Positions 7,734 through 15,103 of a stretch of 64,000 bases of DNA are shown one piece after another. This stretch comes from JAGZHZ01 sp963929865 (GTDB taxonomy: Bacteria > Bacillota > Clostridia > Lachnospirales > Lachnospiraceae). The notes under the pieces are model-generated. The model was not told where the DNA came from, searched no databases, and saw only the letters and a program-made list of their open reading frames with translations. Numbering within the stretch: position 1 is the stretch's first letter; every line of letters begins with the position of its first letter. The translations under genes were made by a program, and so were the position numbers. The stretch lies in the NCBI GenBank assembly GCA_963929865.1, contig CAWVKK010000080.1:1-64000 (forward strand), given 5' to 3'.

Positions 7734-8690
7734 CTAAAACGTCATCAGCGCTGCTCCCCATGTCAGTCCTGCTCCAAAACCTGATAACATAATCTTATTT
7801 CCTCTCTTTAATTGTCCGAGCCGGTTCCATTCGTCCAGCAGAATCGGAATACTCGCGGCAGATGTGTTTCCGTAATGCTGCAAATTGACGGGAAATCTCT
7901 TTTCATCCGCTCCAATCCGCTTCGCCACAGACCGGATGATTCTCTGATTTGCCTGATGCAGCAAAAACCAGTCAATTTCGTCTGCCGTCGTCTGTGCTGC
8001 CGCTAGAACTTCTTCTATACATTCCGGCACTTTTCTGACAGCAAACTTAAATACCTCCTGACCGTCCATCCATAATTTTTCTTTTCGGTCCTCAGCCATG
8101 CTCCACCTGTTGCTCTCCCTGTGGCAGGAGCACGTCAGAACCTCTCCCTTTTTTCCGTCAGAATGCTGGACAAAAATATACGGTCTTTCCTTATCGGCTT
8201 CTACCACTGCCGCTCCGGCCCCGTCTCCAAATAAAATGCAGCTGCTTCTGTCCGTCCAGTCAATCGTTTTCGAAACCGTCTCTGCTCCGATAATCAGAGC
8301 CCTTTTATAAATACCGAGTGAAAAATAGGCAAATGCCGTATTCAAAGCAAATAAAAATCCTGAACACGCCACGTTCATCTCAAAAGCCGCCGCTGCGCGG
8401 CATCCAAGTTCTCCCTGCACGGCGCACGCCGTATTCGGCAGGCTTCGATCCGGTGTAAAAGTAGAGACAATCAGAAGGTCGATGCTTTCCGGGGCAATGT
8501 TTCCATTTTCTAACGCTTTTCTTCCGGCCTCCACAGCCATCGACGTTGTGGTCTCTTCAACCGCAATCCTTCTCTCCAAAATGCCGGTTCTTTCTCTGAT
8601 CCATTCATCGCTTGTCTCAACGATCTCCGCAATCTCATCATTCGTTACTGTTTTTTTCGGAAGCGCACTCCCGGTTCCTATTATCTTCAT
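7734..8690 (-). CDS. fabH: 3-Oxoacyl-ACP synthase III (KAS III)
   Basis: The 318-residue protein has the full Cys-His-Asn triad of ketoacyl-ACP synthase III: Cys109 in NVACSGFLFALN, His245 in LLHQANQR, and Asn275 in HYGNTSAASIP. KAS III condenses acetyl- or branched acyl-CoA with malonyl-ACP to start fatty acid synthesis. The length is normal. It is transcribed alone from a strong promoter with a FabT-type operator, rather than in the usual fab gene cluster, so it may be an accessory FabH copy still under lipid-responsive control. The ribosome site (AGTAGG, about 13 bases away) is weak. Primer preference cannot be read from sequence alone. Confidence 0.92.
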   Translation of the reverse strand: MKIIGTGSALPKKTVTNDEIAEIVETSDEWIRERTGILERRIAVEETTTSMAVEAGRKALENGNIAPESIDLLIVSTFTPDRSLPNTACAVQGELGCRAAAAFEMNVACSGFLFALNTAFAYFSLGIYKRALIIGAETVSKTIDWTDRSSCILFGDGAGAAVVEADKERPYIFVQHSDGKKGEVLTCSCHRESNRWSMAEDRKEKLWMDGQEVFKFAVRKVPECIEEVLAAAQTTADEIDWFLLHQANQRIIRSVAKRIGADEKRFPVNLQHYGNTSAASIPILLDEWNRLGQLKRGNKIMLSGFGAGLTWGAALMTF

Positions 8691-8717
8691 CGTCGCAAAT
8701 ACCTACTTTAAAATTAT

Positions 8718-8730
8718 TTTGATTATCAAA
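8718..8730. promoter_or_regulatory. FabT-type operator
   Basis: TTTGATTATCAAA is a perfect palindrome around one central base and matches the core of the operator bound by the MarR-family lipid regulator FabT in streptococci. It lies just downstream of the predicted transcription start of fabH, where bound repressor would block initiation or early elongation. No fabT gene is in the window. Confidence 0.7.
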
Positions 8731-8744
8731 CTATTTTCAAGGTA

Positions 8745-8773
8745 AGTATATGCGCTTCCACAATATTTGTCAA
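8745..8773 (-). promoter_or_regulatory. Sigma-A promoter of fabH
   Basis: On the minus strand TTGACA (8773-8768) and TATACT (8750-8745) are separated by 17 bases, a near-perfect housekeeping promoter. The start would be near 8738, just before the FabT-type palindrome. Confidence 0.85.
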
Positions 8774-8780
8774 TCTTTTT

Positions 8781-9212
8781 TTACTGTTTTCCTGTGCTGC
8801 CGAATCCTCCTCTCATCTCCCCTTCTAAATGCGCAACCTCTTCAAAGAAAATTTCCGGCTGATTCTTTACAATCCGAAACTGGCAAATTCTGTCGTTGAT
8901 ATGGACAACCGTATCCCGCACGGCAAGCACCGGCATTTTATAGACGTCGCGCTCCGAACAGTAGCTTCCGTCTACAATACCGACTCCATTTGTCTGAATC
9001 AGTCCAAAATTTTTAAAGGTTGAGCTTCTCGGAGCAATATGCGCTTCATATCCATCCGGCAGTTTCATTGAAATTCCCAGAGAAATCAAAGCAAATTCTC
9101 CCTTTTTCAAATGTACCTCTTCAGCCGCGCGCAGGTCAATCCAATCTCCTTTTGAAATTTTCTCTATTTTCTCTATTTCTTTGCTGTGATACAGAATCTG
9201 AATTTTTTCCAT
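8781..9212 (-). CDS. dut: dUTP pyrophosphatase-like protein
   Basis: A 143-residue protein of the trimeric dUTPase fold. Motif 1 is DLRAAEEVHL, motif 2 is APRSSTFKNFGL, motif 3 is NGVGIVDGSYCSE with the catalytic Asp, and the C-terminal motif 5 is GGFGSTGKQ. The enzyme hydrolyses dUTP to dUMP, keeping uracil out of DNA and feeding dTMP synthesis. Motif 3 has a few unusual residues (DGSYCSE instead of DxDYRG), so substrate preference could differ, for example dCTP deaminase-like. ATG 9212 is favoured over ATG 9227 because AAAGG lies six bases upstream at the very end of nrdG; the intergenic gap is then four bases, which indicates coupled expression with nrdG. Confidence 0.85.
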   Translation of the reverse strand: MEKIQILYHSKEIEKIEKISKGDWIDLRAAEEVHLKKGEFALISLGISMKLPDGYEAHIAPRSSTFKNFGLIQTNGVGIVDGSYCSERDVYKMPVLAVRDTVVHINDRICQFRIVKNQPEIFFEEVAHLEGEMRGGFGSTGKQ

Positions 9213-9216
9213 TTTT

Positions 9217-9708
9217 TCACCTTTCATGCAGTACGATGTTCTGTTCCCTTAAAGTTTGCGGCACATCAATCACCCGCTGATTTGCGCTCCCTTTCCAGTG
9301 GAGGGTCTTATCTGCCATATTTTTTACAAACTCTCCATCTACCAAAACATCCAGATATTTTATAATTTCTAAATTTTTAATTTCTTCCCACACTGCTCCC
9401 GTATAAAGCCAGATCGTTTTTTCCGGGTAATGTTTTTTTATTTCCTTTGCCAGCGCTGTCACTTCTAAAAGATTTTGAGGATGGAGAGGATCTCCGCCGC
9501 TGAATGTAATTCCCGAGATATAATCTTTTTTTAATTCTTCCATGATCTCGCTCTTTGCTTTCTGGTCAAAAAGTAGACCGGTGTTGGGATCCCATGTCAT
9601 TTGGTTTTGACATCCCGGACAGCAATGGCTGCATCCTGATACCCAAAGCACAACTCTAAGTCCATCGCCGTTTAACATATCATCCTTTGTAATATTATGA
9701 AATCGCAT
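9217..9708 (-). CDS. nrdG: Anaerobic ribonucleotide reductase activating protein
   Basis: This 163-residue radical-SAM protein has the CX3CX2C cluster motif at Cys26, Cys30 and Cys33 (GCSHCCPGC), followed by GITFSGGDPLHPQNL, the SAM-binding GGDP motif. NrdG generates the glycyl radical on the class III ribonucleotide reductase NrdD, using S-adenosylmethionine and a [4Fe-4S] cluster. The length is typical. nrdD, usually adjacent, is not in the window. nrdG and dut form a two-gene unit devoted to deoxynucleotide supply. The presence of NrdG implies anaerobic DNA precursor synthesis. Confidence 0.95.
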   Translation of the reverse strand: MRFHNITKDDMLNGDGLRVVLWVSGCSHCCPGCQNQMTWDPNTGLLFDQKAKSEIMEELKKDYISGITFSGGDPLHPQNLLEVTALAKEIKKHYPEKTIWLYTGAVWEEIKNLEIIKYLDVLVDGEFVKNMADKTLHWKGSANQRVIDVPQTLREQNIVLHER

Positions 9709-9840
9709 CTGATCTGCTTCCCTTCTTTTTCTTTCTGTAAGACAGTAGAGTTATGGTATCACGCCTTTTCCGAAACGTCAAGCCGCTTCCGCTCAGCTGT
9801 GGCAGTTCGACGAAGCATAGAAGCATAAGTCTTCTCTTGA

Positions 9841-9890
9841 AAAAAAGAGCCTCCTGATCCTTTTATGTGATCTTTCAGAGGCTCTTTTTT
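9841..9890. terminator. Bidirectional terminator
   Basis: AAAAAAGAGCCTC (9841-9853) pairs with GAGGCTCTTTTTT (9878-9890). On the minus strand it lies 18 bases beyond the repeat-rich lipoprotein gene and ends that transcript. Confidence 0.9.
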
Positions 9891-9907
9891 ATCTGTTATC
9901 TTTTTAA

Positions 9908-11512
9908 TTATTTCTCCAGACTTTTGAAGCTTAAAGCAGCTCTGTAGACAGCTTCCGCATCTGTCTCATTGTCTGCCGTACCGTTTAATACATAGGCGGT
10001 ATCGCCGCTTTTCAGATAATATACAATGCTGTAATCTTTTGCAGCTCCTTCTGTCCAGCAAACGCTGACTAACTCCCAGTCGCCAATGCTTTCATTCTGA
10101 TATCTCACGACATCCCATCCTGTTGTCTCTTCAAACTCTTCGCGGGAATCCGGATACGCTTCCATTTCACTCTTTGCTGTTCTCACTTCAATCTCTTCCA
10201 CTGAGAGGGTGTTATCGCCGGAAGTAAATACAACGCAATCTTCTTGTGTGTCTTCTTCCCAGGAGTCATCCGGAAGTGTCATTGTGAAGGAGCCGTCCTC
10301 TGCCTCATATACAACTCGATCTGATGCTTCGGTCTCTTCTTCTTTTTCTGTTTCTTCTTCTGCTACTTCCTCAGTTTCTTCTTCGGTCTCTTCTTCTGTT
10401 ACTTTCTCAGTTTCCTCTTCGGTCTCTTCTTCTGTTACTTCCTCGGTTTCCTCTTCAGTCTCTTCCTCTGTTGCTTCCTCGGTTTCCTCTTCGGTCTCTT
10501 CTTCTGTTGCTTCCTCAGTTTCCTCTTCGGTCTCTTCCTCCGTTGCTTCTGCTTCTGTTGCCTCCGGTGCTGTCGCGTCTGCAGGAGTAGCTGGCAATTC
10601 CTGAGGCTCGAATTCGAAGCTCAGAATCGCTTCATATATCTGATCTGCTGTCTCTCTGTCTCCATAAGAAACGGCTTCCAGCACATATCCCTCGTTTTCG
10701 CTTGCTGTCATATAGCTCATGTTGTAGAAAGTCGGCTGTTCCTCATATGTATTTTCCATATAGGCAGCCACAAATGCTCTGTCTTCACCGATTTCTTTTG
10801 TATATCCCAATAATTCCACATCGATGCCGTCGGTCTGAGATGCGATCTGCTCTTGCAGCAGCTCGTCAAATTCTTCTTCTGTGTCCGGATTTGCGTCAAT
10901 CATCATCATCTCTCCCAATCCGGCCTGCAAGCCGTGTGAGATAACGATCGCAGACTCATCTCCCGAATACAGATAGATCTGAACGCCTTCCTCTATAACC
11001 AGTTCTTCCCAGCTGTCATCTGGCAGTGTAAGATGAAAATATCCATCAGGAGATGTGTATTCTACCGGTTCTGACGGCGTTGCGTCTGCTGGAGTCGCAT
11101 CTGCCTGTGTTGCGTCCGGCACTTCTTCCTCTGCTTCTGACGGCGTTGCATCCGGTGAAGTCGCCTCTGGTGCTTCTTCCTCGACCTCTGACGGCGTTGC
11201 TTCCGCTAAGGTTGCTTCTGGTAATTCTTTCTCTGCCTCTGACGGTGTCGCCTCTGGAGAAGTTGCGTCTGCCAGCGTTGCGTCTGCCAGCGTTGCGTCT
11301 GCTGCACTTGCTTCCTCTGCTGCCTCTTCCTCAGTCTCTTCTTCCGTTGCTTCCTCCTCAGTTTCCTCTTCGGTCTCTTCTTCCGTTTCCTCTTCTGTTT
11401 GGACTTCCGTCTGTACTTCTGTCTCCGGTTCGTCGTCGGATCCGCCGCATCCTGACAGAGCCATTGCGCTCAGTGTGATGCACAGAGTCGCCATTACCAC
11501 TTTCTTTCTCAT
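9908..11512 (-). CDS. Repeat-rich surface lipoprotein with two homologous domains
   Basis: The 534-residue protein starts with a lipoprotein signal ending ALSGC, so it is probably anchored to the membrane outer face. Next come a Glu/Thr repeat (TEEE units), an Ala-Asp-Ala-Thr and PSEA repeat block, a globular domain starting near DGYFHLTLPDDSWEE, a second long Glu/Thr tract, and a second globular domain starting DGSFTMTLPDDSWEED. The two globular domains are clearly duplicates. I do not recognise the domain by name; its pattern resembles small beta-rich domains of Clostridia lipoproteins. The acidic tracts look like extended spacers. ATG 11512 fits AAGGAG eight bases away; a GTG three codons earlier is too close. 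Confidence 0.75.
   Translation of the reverse strand: MRKKVVMATLCITLSAMALSGCGGSDDEPETEVQTEVQTEEETEEETEEETEEEATEEETEEEAAEEASAADATLADATLADATSPEATPSEAEKELPEATLAEATPSEVEEEAPEATSPDATPSEAEEEVPDATQADATPADATPSEPVEYTSPDGYFHLTLPDDSWEELVIEEGVQIYLYSGDESAIVISHGLQAGLGEMMMIDANPDTEEEFDELLQEQIASQTDGIDVELLGYTKEIGEDRAFVAAYMENTYEEQPTFYNMSYMTASENEGYVLEAVSYGDRETADQIYEAILSFEFEPQELPATPADATAPEATEAEATEEETEEETEEATEEETEEETEEATEEETEEETEEVTEEETEEETEKVTEEETEEETEEVAEEETEKEEETEASDRVVYEAEDGSFTMTLPDDSWEEDTQEDCVVFTSGDNTLSVEEIEVRTAKSEMEAYPDSREEFEETTGWDVVRYQNESIGDWELVSVCWTEGAAKDYSIVYYLKSGDTAYVLNGTADNETDAEAVYRAALSFKSLEK
10330..10556. repeat. Short tandem repeat tract coding Glu/Thr spacer
   Basis: On the minus strand this encodes about 75 residues of (E/V/A)TEEETEEE units. 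The DNA repeats in units of 12 and 36 bases with little divergence, so slipped-strand length change would stay in frame. Confidence 0.8.
11072..11445. repeat. ADAT / PSEA / TEEE coding repeats near the N-terminus
   Basis: The N-terminal part of the lipoprotein gene encodes many ADAT, EATPSE and TEEE units, imperfect 12- to 48-base repeats. The T residues occur every four positions in both this block and the acidic tract. Confidence 0.75.
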
Positions 11513-11629
11513 CCTACCCACTCCTTAATAATAAAAATTTTATGGTCTTCTTATTTTAGGATCGTCCTGACCACAAAACAATCCGCGGTACAAAGTGTTG
11601 AAAGCCTTGTCTGCTTTTCTTTGCTGCCG

Positions 11630-11665
11630 ATTAAAAACCGTCTCAAGCGGTTCCTCGAGACGGTT
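11630..11665 (-). terminator. Putative terminator of pnp
   Basis: AACCGTCTC (minus, 11665-11657) pairs with GAGACGGTT (11644-11636) and continues into a T run. It is 250 bases beyond the pnp stop. Nothing else supportable was seen in 11513-11913 apart from the ribosome site of the lipoprotein gene. Confidence 0.65.
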
Positions 11666-11913
11666 CGTTACAAGATCAGAAAATATCTTTTTTTATTCGT
11701 TTCCAGTCATCGTCTCACATTTTCTTTTCAAGATCTTGCCTTTGTGTATCATTCTGTCTTCTCTCTGTTCTGACGATGTCCTGTATTTTCCTGTACTGCC
11801 TGCTGTTCAGGAACAGATTCAGAATGGCCTTTCAAACCTTTTTTTGCACTATTTGCTAATAGAATAGTACAAAACCGAAAGCTTGTCAATACAATTTCTT
11901 TTCCATGCTCTAA

Positions 11914-14007
11914 TTATTTATTTTTGTCTACGTCCTTCATGCTGAAGCTGATTCTTCCCAGCTTATCTTTTCCGAGGCATACAACCTTCACTCTGTCTCC
12001 CAAAGTCAGGACGTCTTCTACACGGTTAATTCTCTCTTTTGAAATTTTGGAAATGTGTACCATTCCCTCTTTTCCCGGCGCAAACTCCAAAAACGCTCCA
12101 AATTCTTTAATGTTGACAACTTTTCCGCTGTAGATCTTTCCTTCTTCAAAGTCGGACACAATAATCCTGATCAGCTCTGCGGCCTTGTCCATCGAAGCCT
12201 GATCGATTCCGCAGATGGAAACTGCTCCGTCATCCGTGATATCAATCTTCACACCCGTTTCATCTATGATGGCGTTGATCGTCTTGCCTCTTTGTCCTAC
12301 AACATCTCCAATTTTCTGAGGATCAATCTGAATCTGGATAATCTTCGGCGCATATTTTCCGACATGTTCTCTCGGCTTTGAGATAACCGGATCCATGACA
12401 TGGTCTAAAATGTACATTCTTGCCTCTCTCGTTCTGGCAATCGCCTCCTCGATGATCGGGCGCGTCAGTCCGTGGATCTTGATATCCATCTGAATTGCAG
12501 TGATTCCTTCTCTTGTGCCTGCCACTTTGAAATCCATATCGCCGAAGAAATCCTCCAGTCCCTGAATATCGGTGAGCACAATATAGTCCTCATCTGTCTC
12601 CCCTGTCACAAGTCCGCATGAGATTCCTGCAACCGGTTTCTTGATCGGCACGCCTGCGGCCATCAGCGACATGCTGGAGGCACAGATACTCGCCTGGGAC
12701 GTAGAGCCATTTGATTCGAATGTCTCGGAAACGGTGCGGATTGCGTACGGAAATTCCTCTTCGCTTGGCAAAACGGGAACCAAAGCTCTCTCCGCAAGCG
12801 CTCCATGTCCGATCTCCCTTCTTCCAGGTCCTCTTGAAGGTTTCGTCTCCCCGACAGAATACGACGGGAAATTGTAATGGTGCATATATCTCTTTGAGGT
12901 CTCTTCTACATCTAATCCATCGATTTTCTGTGACTCTGACAATGGCGCCAGTGTCGTAACGGTGCAGATCTGGGTCTGTCCTCTCGTAAACATGGCGGAT
13001 CCATGTACTCTTGGAATTAAATCTACTTCTGCGGCAAGCGGACGGATCTGTGTGATTTCTCTTCCGTCCGGACGTTTATGATCCTTTAAAATCATTTTGC
13101 GCACTGTCTTTTTCTGATATTGGTAGAGAGCTTCGTCAAGCAGAGCAACCCAGTCTTCCTTTTCTGCAAATGTCTCTTCCAGCTTTTCTTTAATCGCCTT
13201 AATGTTTTCTTCCCGTTTCTGTTTCTCATCTGTAAAGACGGCTTCTTCCATCTCTTCAGGCGTCACCATCTTTTTGATTTCTTCCATCAGCTCTTCCGGC
13301 ACGGCGCAGCTCATATATTCATGTTTTGGCTTTCCGCACTCTGCCACAATCTGGTCGATAAACCGGATGACCTGCTGATTCACTTCATGTGCGGCAAAAA
13401 TCGCCTCAATCATTTTGGCTTCCGGGATCTCATTTGCCCCTGCCTCAATCATGATGACTTTGTCTCTCGTGGAGGCAACCGTCAGCTGCAGATCGGACGC
13501 CGCTTTCTGGGCAGCTGTCGGGTTAAAAACAAATTCTCCATTCACCATTCCGACCTGAGTGCTTGACGTCGGTCCGTCAAACGGGATATCTGAAATCGCA
13601 GTCGCGATTGCCGATCCCAGCATCGCAGTCAGCTCCGGGCTGCAGTCCGGATCTACCGACATAACCAGGTTGTTCAGCGTCACATCATTTCTGTAATCCT
13701 TCGGGAAAAGCGGTCTCATCGGGCGGTCGATCACACGGGAAGTCAAAATAGCATTTTCTGACGCTTTTCCTTCCCTTTTGTTAAATCCCCCCGGGATTTT
13801 TCCGACCGCATACAGCTTTTCCTCGTATTCCACGCTCAGCGGGAAAAAGTCAACGCCTTCTCTCGGTTTGTCGGAGGCGGTCGCCGTAGACAGCACGGTC
13901 GTATCTCCATAGTGCATGAAAGCTGCTCCATTTGCCTGTGCAGCCACTCTTCCCACGTCAACGGTCAGAGTTCTTCCTGCTAATTCCATTGAAAAACTTT
14001 TATACAT
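11914..14007 (-). CDS. pnp: Polyribonucleotide nucleotidyltransferase (PNPase)
   Basis: The 697-residue protein has the complete PNPase layout: a first RNase PH domain with IPGGFNKREGKASENAILTSRVIDRPMRPLFP, a helical linker, a second RNase PH domain with HGSAMFTRGQTQ and GDMDFKVAGT carrying active-site Asp residues, a KH domain (IGDVVGQRGKTI) and a C-terminal S1 domain (GKVVNIKEFGAFLEF...MVHISKI). It degrades RNA 3' to 5' by phosphorolysis and acts in mRNA turnover. rpsO lies upstream, the widely conserved rpsO-pnp pair. The stop region is followed by a 250-base tail before a terminator. Confidence 0.97.
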   Translation of the reverse strand: MYKSFSMELAGRTLTVDVGRVAAQANGAAFMHYGDTTVLSTATASDKPREGVDFFPLSVEYEEKLYAVGKIPGGFNKREGKASENAILTSRVIDRPMRPLFPKDYRNDVTLNNLVMSVDPDCSPELTAMLGSAIATAISDIPFDGPTSSTQVGMVNGEFVFNPTAAQKAASDLQLTVASTRDKVIMIEAGANEIPEAKMIEAIFAAHEVNQQVIRFIDQIVAECGKPKHEYMSCAVPEELMEEIKKMVTPEEMEEAVFTDEKQKREENIKAIKEKLEETFAEKEDWVALLDEALYQYQKKTVRKMILKDHKRPDGREITQIRPLAAEVDLIPRVHGSAMFTRGQTQICTVTTLAPLSESQKIDGLDVEETSKRYMHHYNFPSYSVGETKPSRGPGRREIGHGALAERALVPVLPSEEEFPYAIRTVSETFESNGSTSQASICASSMSLMAAGVPIKKPVAGISCGLVTGETDEDYIVLTDIQGLEDFFGDMDFKVAGTREGITAIQMDIKIHGLTRPIIEEAIARTREARMYILDHVMDPVISKPREHVGKYAPKIIQIQIDPQKIGDVVGQRGKTINAIIDETGVKIDITDDGAVSICGIDQASMDKAAELIRIIVSDFEEGKIYSGKVVNIKEFGAFLEFAPGKEGMVHISKISKERINRVEDVLTLGDRVKVVCLGKDKLGRISFSMKDVDKNK

Positions 14008-14048
14008 ATTTTTTCTCCTTTTTTTCTATACAGAGCCGATCCGAAACA

Positions 14049-14086
14049 ACTGAAAAACAGATCTGTTTTCAGGTCTGCTTTTCAGT
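14049..14086 (-). other. Hairpin in the rpsO-pnp intergenic leader
   Basis: ACTGAAAA (14049-14056) pairs with TTTTCAGT (14079-14086), with a smaller CAGA/TCTG stem inside. It lies about 40 bases upstream of pnp. In E. coli the same place holds an RNase III-cleaved hairpin used in pnp autoregulation; a similar role here is only inferred. Confidence 0.45.
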
Positions 14087-14141
14087 GGTCTCGGGATGTA
14101 CTCTGCATGGTAAAATATTGCGGCTAAAATTTTGTGCGCCT

Positions 14142-14172
14142 TAAAAAATACAGGGACGGATTCCTCCGCCCC
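14142..14172 (-). terminator. Terminator or attenuator after rpsO
   Basis: GGGGCGGA (14172-14165, minus) pairs with TCCGTCCC (14160-14153) across a four-base loop and runs into TGTATTTTTT. It begins seven bases after the rpsO stop, so pnp is reached by read-through or its own promoter. Confidence 0.8.
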
Positions 14173-14178
14173 CTCTTT

Positions 14179-14445
14179 TTATTTTCTGATTCCTAATTTT
14201 GCAATTAAAGTACGGTATCCTTCCAGATCAGTTTTCTTTAAGTAGGCAAGCAGACCTCTTCTTTGACCTACCATTTTCAGCAGACCTCTTCTGGAGTGGT
14301 GATCCTTCGGATTTTCCTTTAAGTGATCTGTCAGTTCCTGAATTCTTGCTGTCAAAATTGCGATCTGAACTTCCGGTGATCCTGTATCGCCCGGTTTTCT
14401 TGCATATTCGTTGATAATTGCTGTTTTCTTTTCTTTCGAAATCAT
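14179..14445 (-). CDS. rpsO: 30S ribosomal protein S15
   Basis: The 88-residue protein has the S15 signature GSPEVQIAILTARIQELTDHLK and the late HHSRRGLLKMVGQRRGLLAYLKK. S15 binds the central domain of 16S rRNA early in small-subunit assembly. AGGAGGAAG lies just before the ATG. It has its own promoter about 90 bases upstream and a structured leader, which in other bacteria binds S15 for feedback control. A terminator-like hairpin separates it from pnp. Confidence 0.98.
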   Translation of the reverse strand: MISKEKKTAIINEYARKPGDTGSPEVQIAILTARIQELTDHLKENPKDHHSRRGLLKMVGQRRGLLAYLKKTDLEGYRTLIAKLGIRK

Positions 14446-14535
14446 GGTTCTTCCTCCTATTTACTGAAACGCCTGATACTAAGACATAGGTCGGAGTGTC
14501 CTTATCTCTGAATATCGGCTGACTCATACTGCATA

Positions 14536-14564
14536 ACTATAACACATTTCCCTCTTGATGTAAA
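14536..14564 (-). promoter_or_regulatory. Sigma-A promoter of rpsO
   Basis: On the minus strand TTTACA (14564-14559) and TATAGT (14541-14536) are 17 bases apart. The leader to the rpsO start is about 85 bases and can form a TAAG(G)ACA/TGTCTTA stem, a candidate S15 binding site. Confidence 0.75.
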
Positions 14565-14608
14565 GCTGTAATTTTACATTTTTGCGATCCAAATTTTTCT
14601 CTCTTTCT

Positions 14609-14667
14609 GATGATTCCGGTGTCAAAAAGTCATTTTAAAGCAATGGCTTTTTGACACCGGAATCATC
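14609..14667. repeat. Long near-perfect inverted repeat without a T run
   Basis: A 21-bp perfect arm (14609-14629 with 14647-14667), extended by three more pairs, encloses an 11-base loop. It starts in the stop codon of the DUF3592 gene and is not followed by T residues on either strand. It may be a copy of a palindromic intergenic element or a 3' protecting structure. Confidence 0.8.
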
Positions 14668-15103
14668 TTAAGAAATAAAAGAGGAAGAACGTCAGGATTG
14701 CCAGAACACAGAATCCCATTCCCAGATAATACAAAACCTGAGACATTTTCTGGATCGGCGTACTCTCCGCAATCTTAAAATGATACGGCTTTTCTATGTC
14801 ATAAGCAATCTCTACCATCTGGTTGACAGAATAGTCAGCCGGATTATTCCCTTTTGGATAGCGCTGTTTATAGAGCAGCCCTTCGGCGTAAAAGGCAATC
14901 AGAGGGTAATAATAGTCGTGGATTCCCTGGCGGATTCCTTCTTCATCGGGCGTATCCGGAATCAATGCTTCCACAATCCCAGTCGTGTGACCCCTGTATT
15001 CTTCTTTCATCTGGCAGTAATTTCTGCACAGAAAGCCCGCCGTTAGAAGTATCGCTCCAATGATAATAAAGGTCACACAGATAATCCACATAATATTATT
15101 CAT
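14663..15103 (-). CDS. DUF3592-like small membrane protein
   Basis: A 146-residue protein with hydrophobic helices at about residues 5-24 and 124-144 and, between them, a soluble segment with HTTGIVEALIP and YYYPLIAFYAEGLLYKQRYP. This two-helix plan with a beta-rich segment resembles the DUF3592 family, whose function is unknown. It overlaps the end of ribF by eight bases, so it is translated from the same mRNA. The stop lies inside the arm of a long inverted repeat. The family call is tentative. Confidence 0.6.
   Translation of the reverse strand: MNNIMWIICVTFIIIGAILLTAGFLCRNYCQMKEEYRGHTTGIVEALIPDTPDEEGIRQGIHDYYYPLIAFYAEGLLYKQRYPKGNNPADYSVNQMVEIAYDIEKPYHFKIAESTPIQKMSQVLYYLGMGFCVLAILTFFLFYFLR

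Noticed and set aside
10209..10604. Plus-strand Ser/Val-rich reading frame
   Set aside because: It is the reverse complement of the Glu/Thr repeat tract of the lipoprotein gene and has no ribosome site.
11055..11528. Plus-strand Ser/Ala/Val-rich reading frame
   Set aside because: Shadow of the ADAT/PSEA repeats on the other strand.
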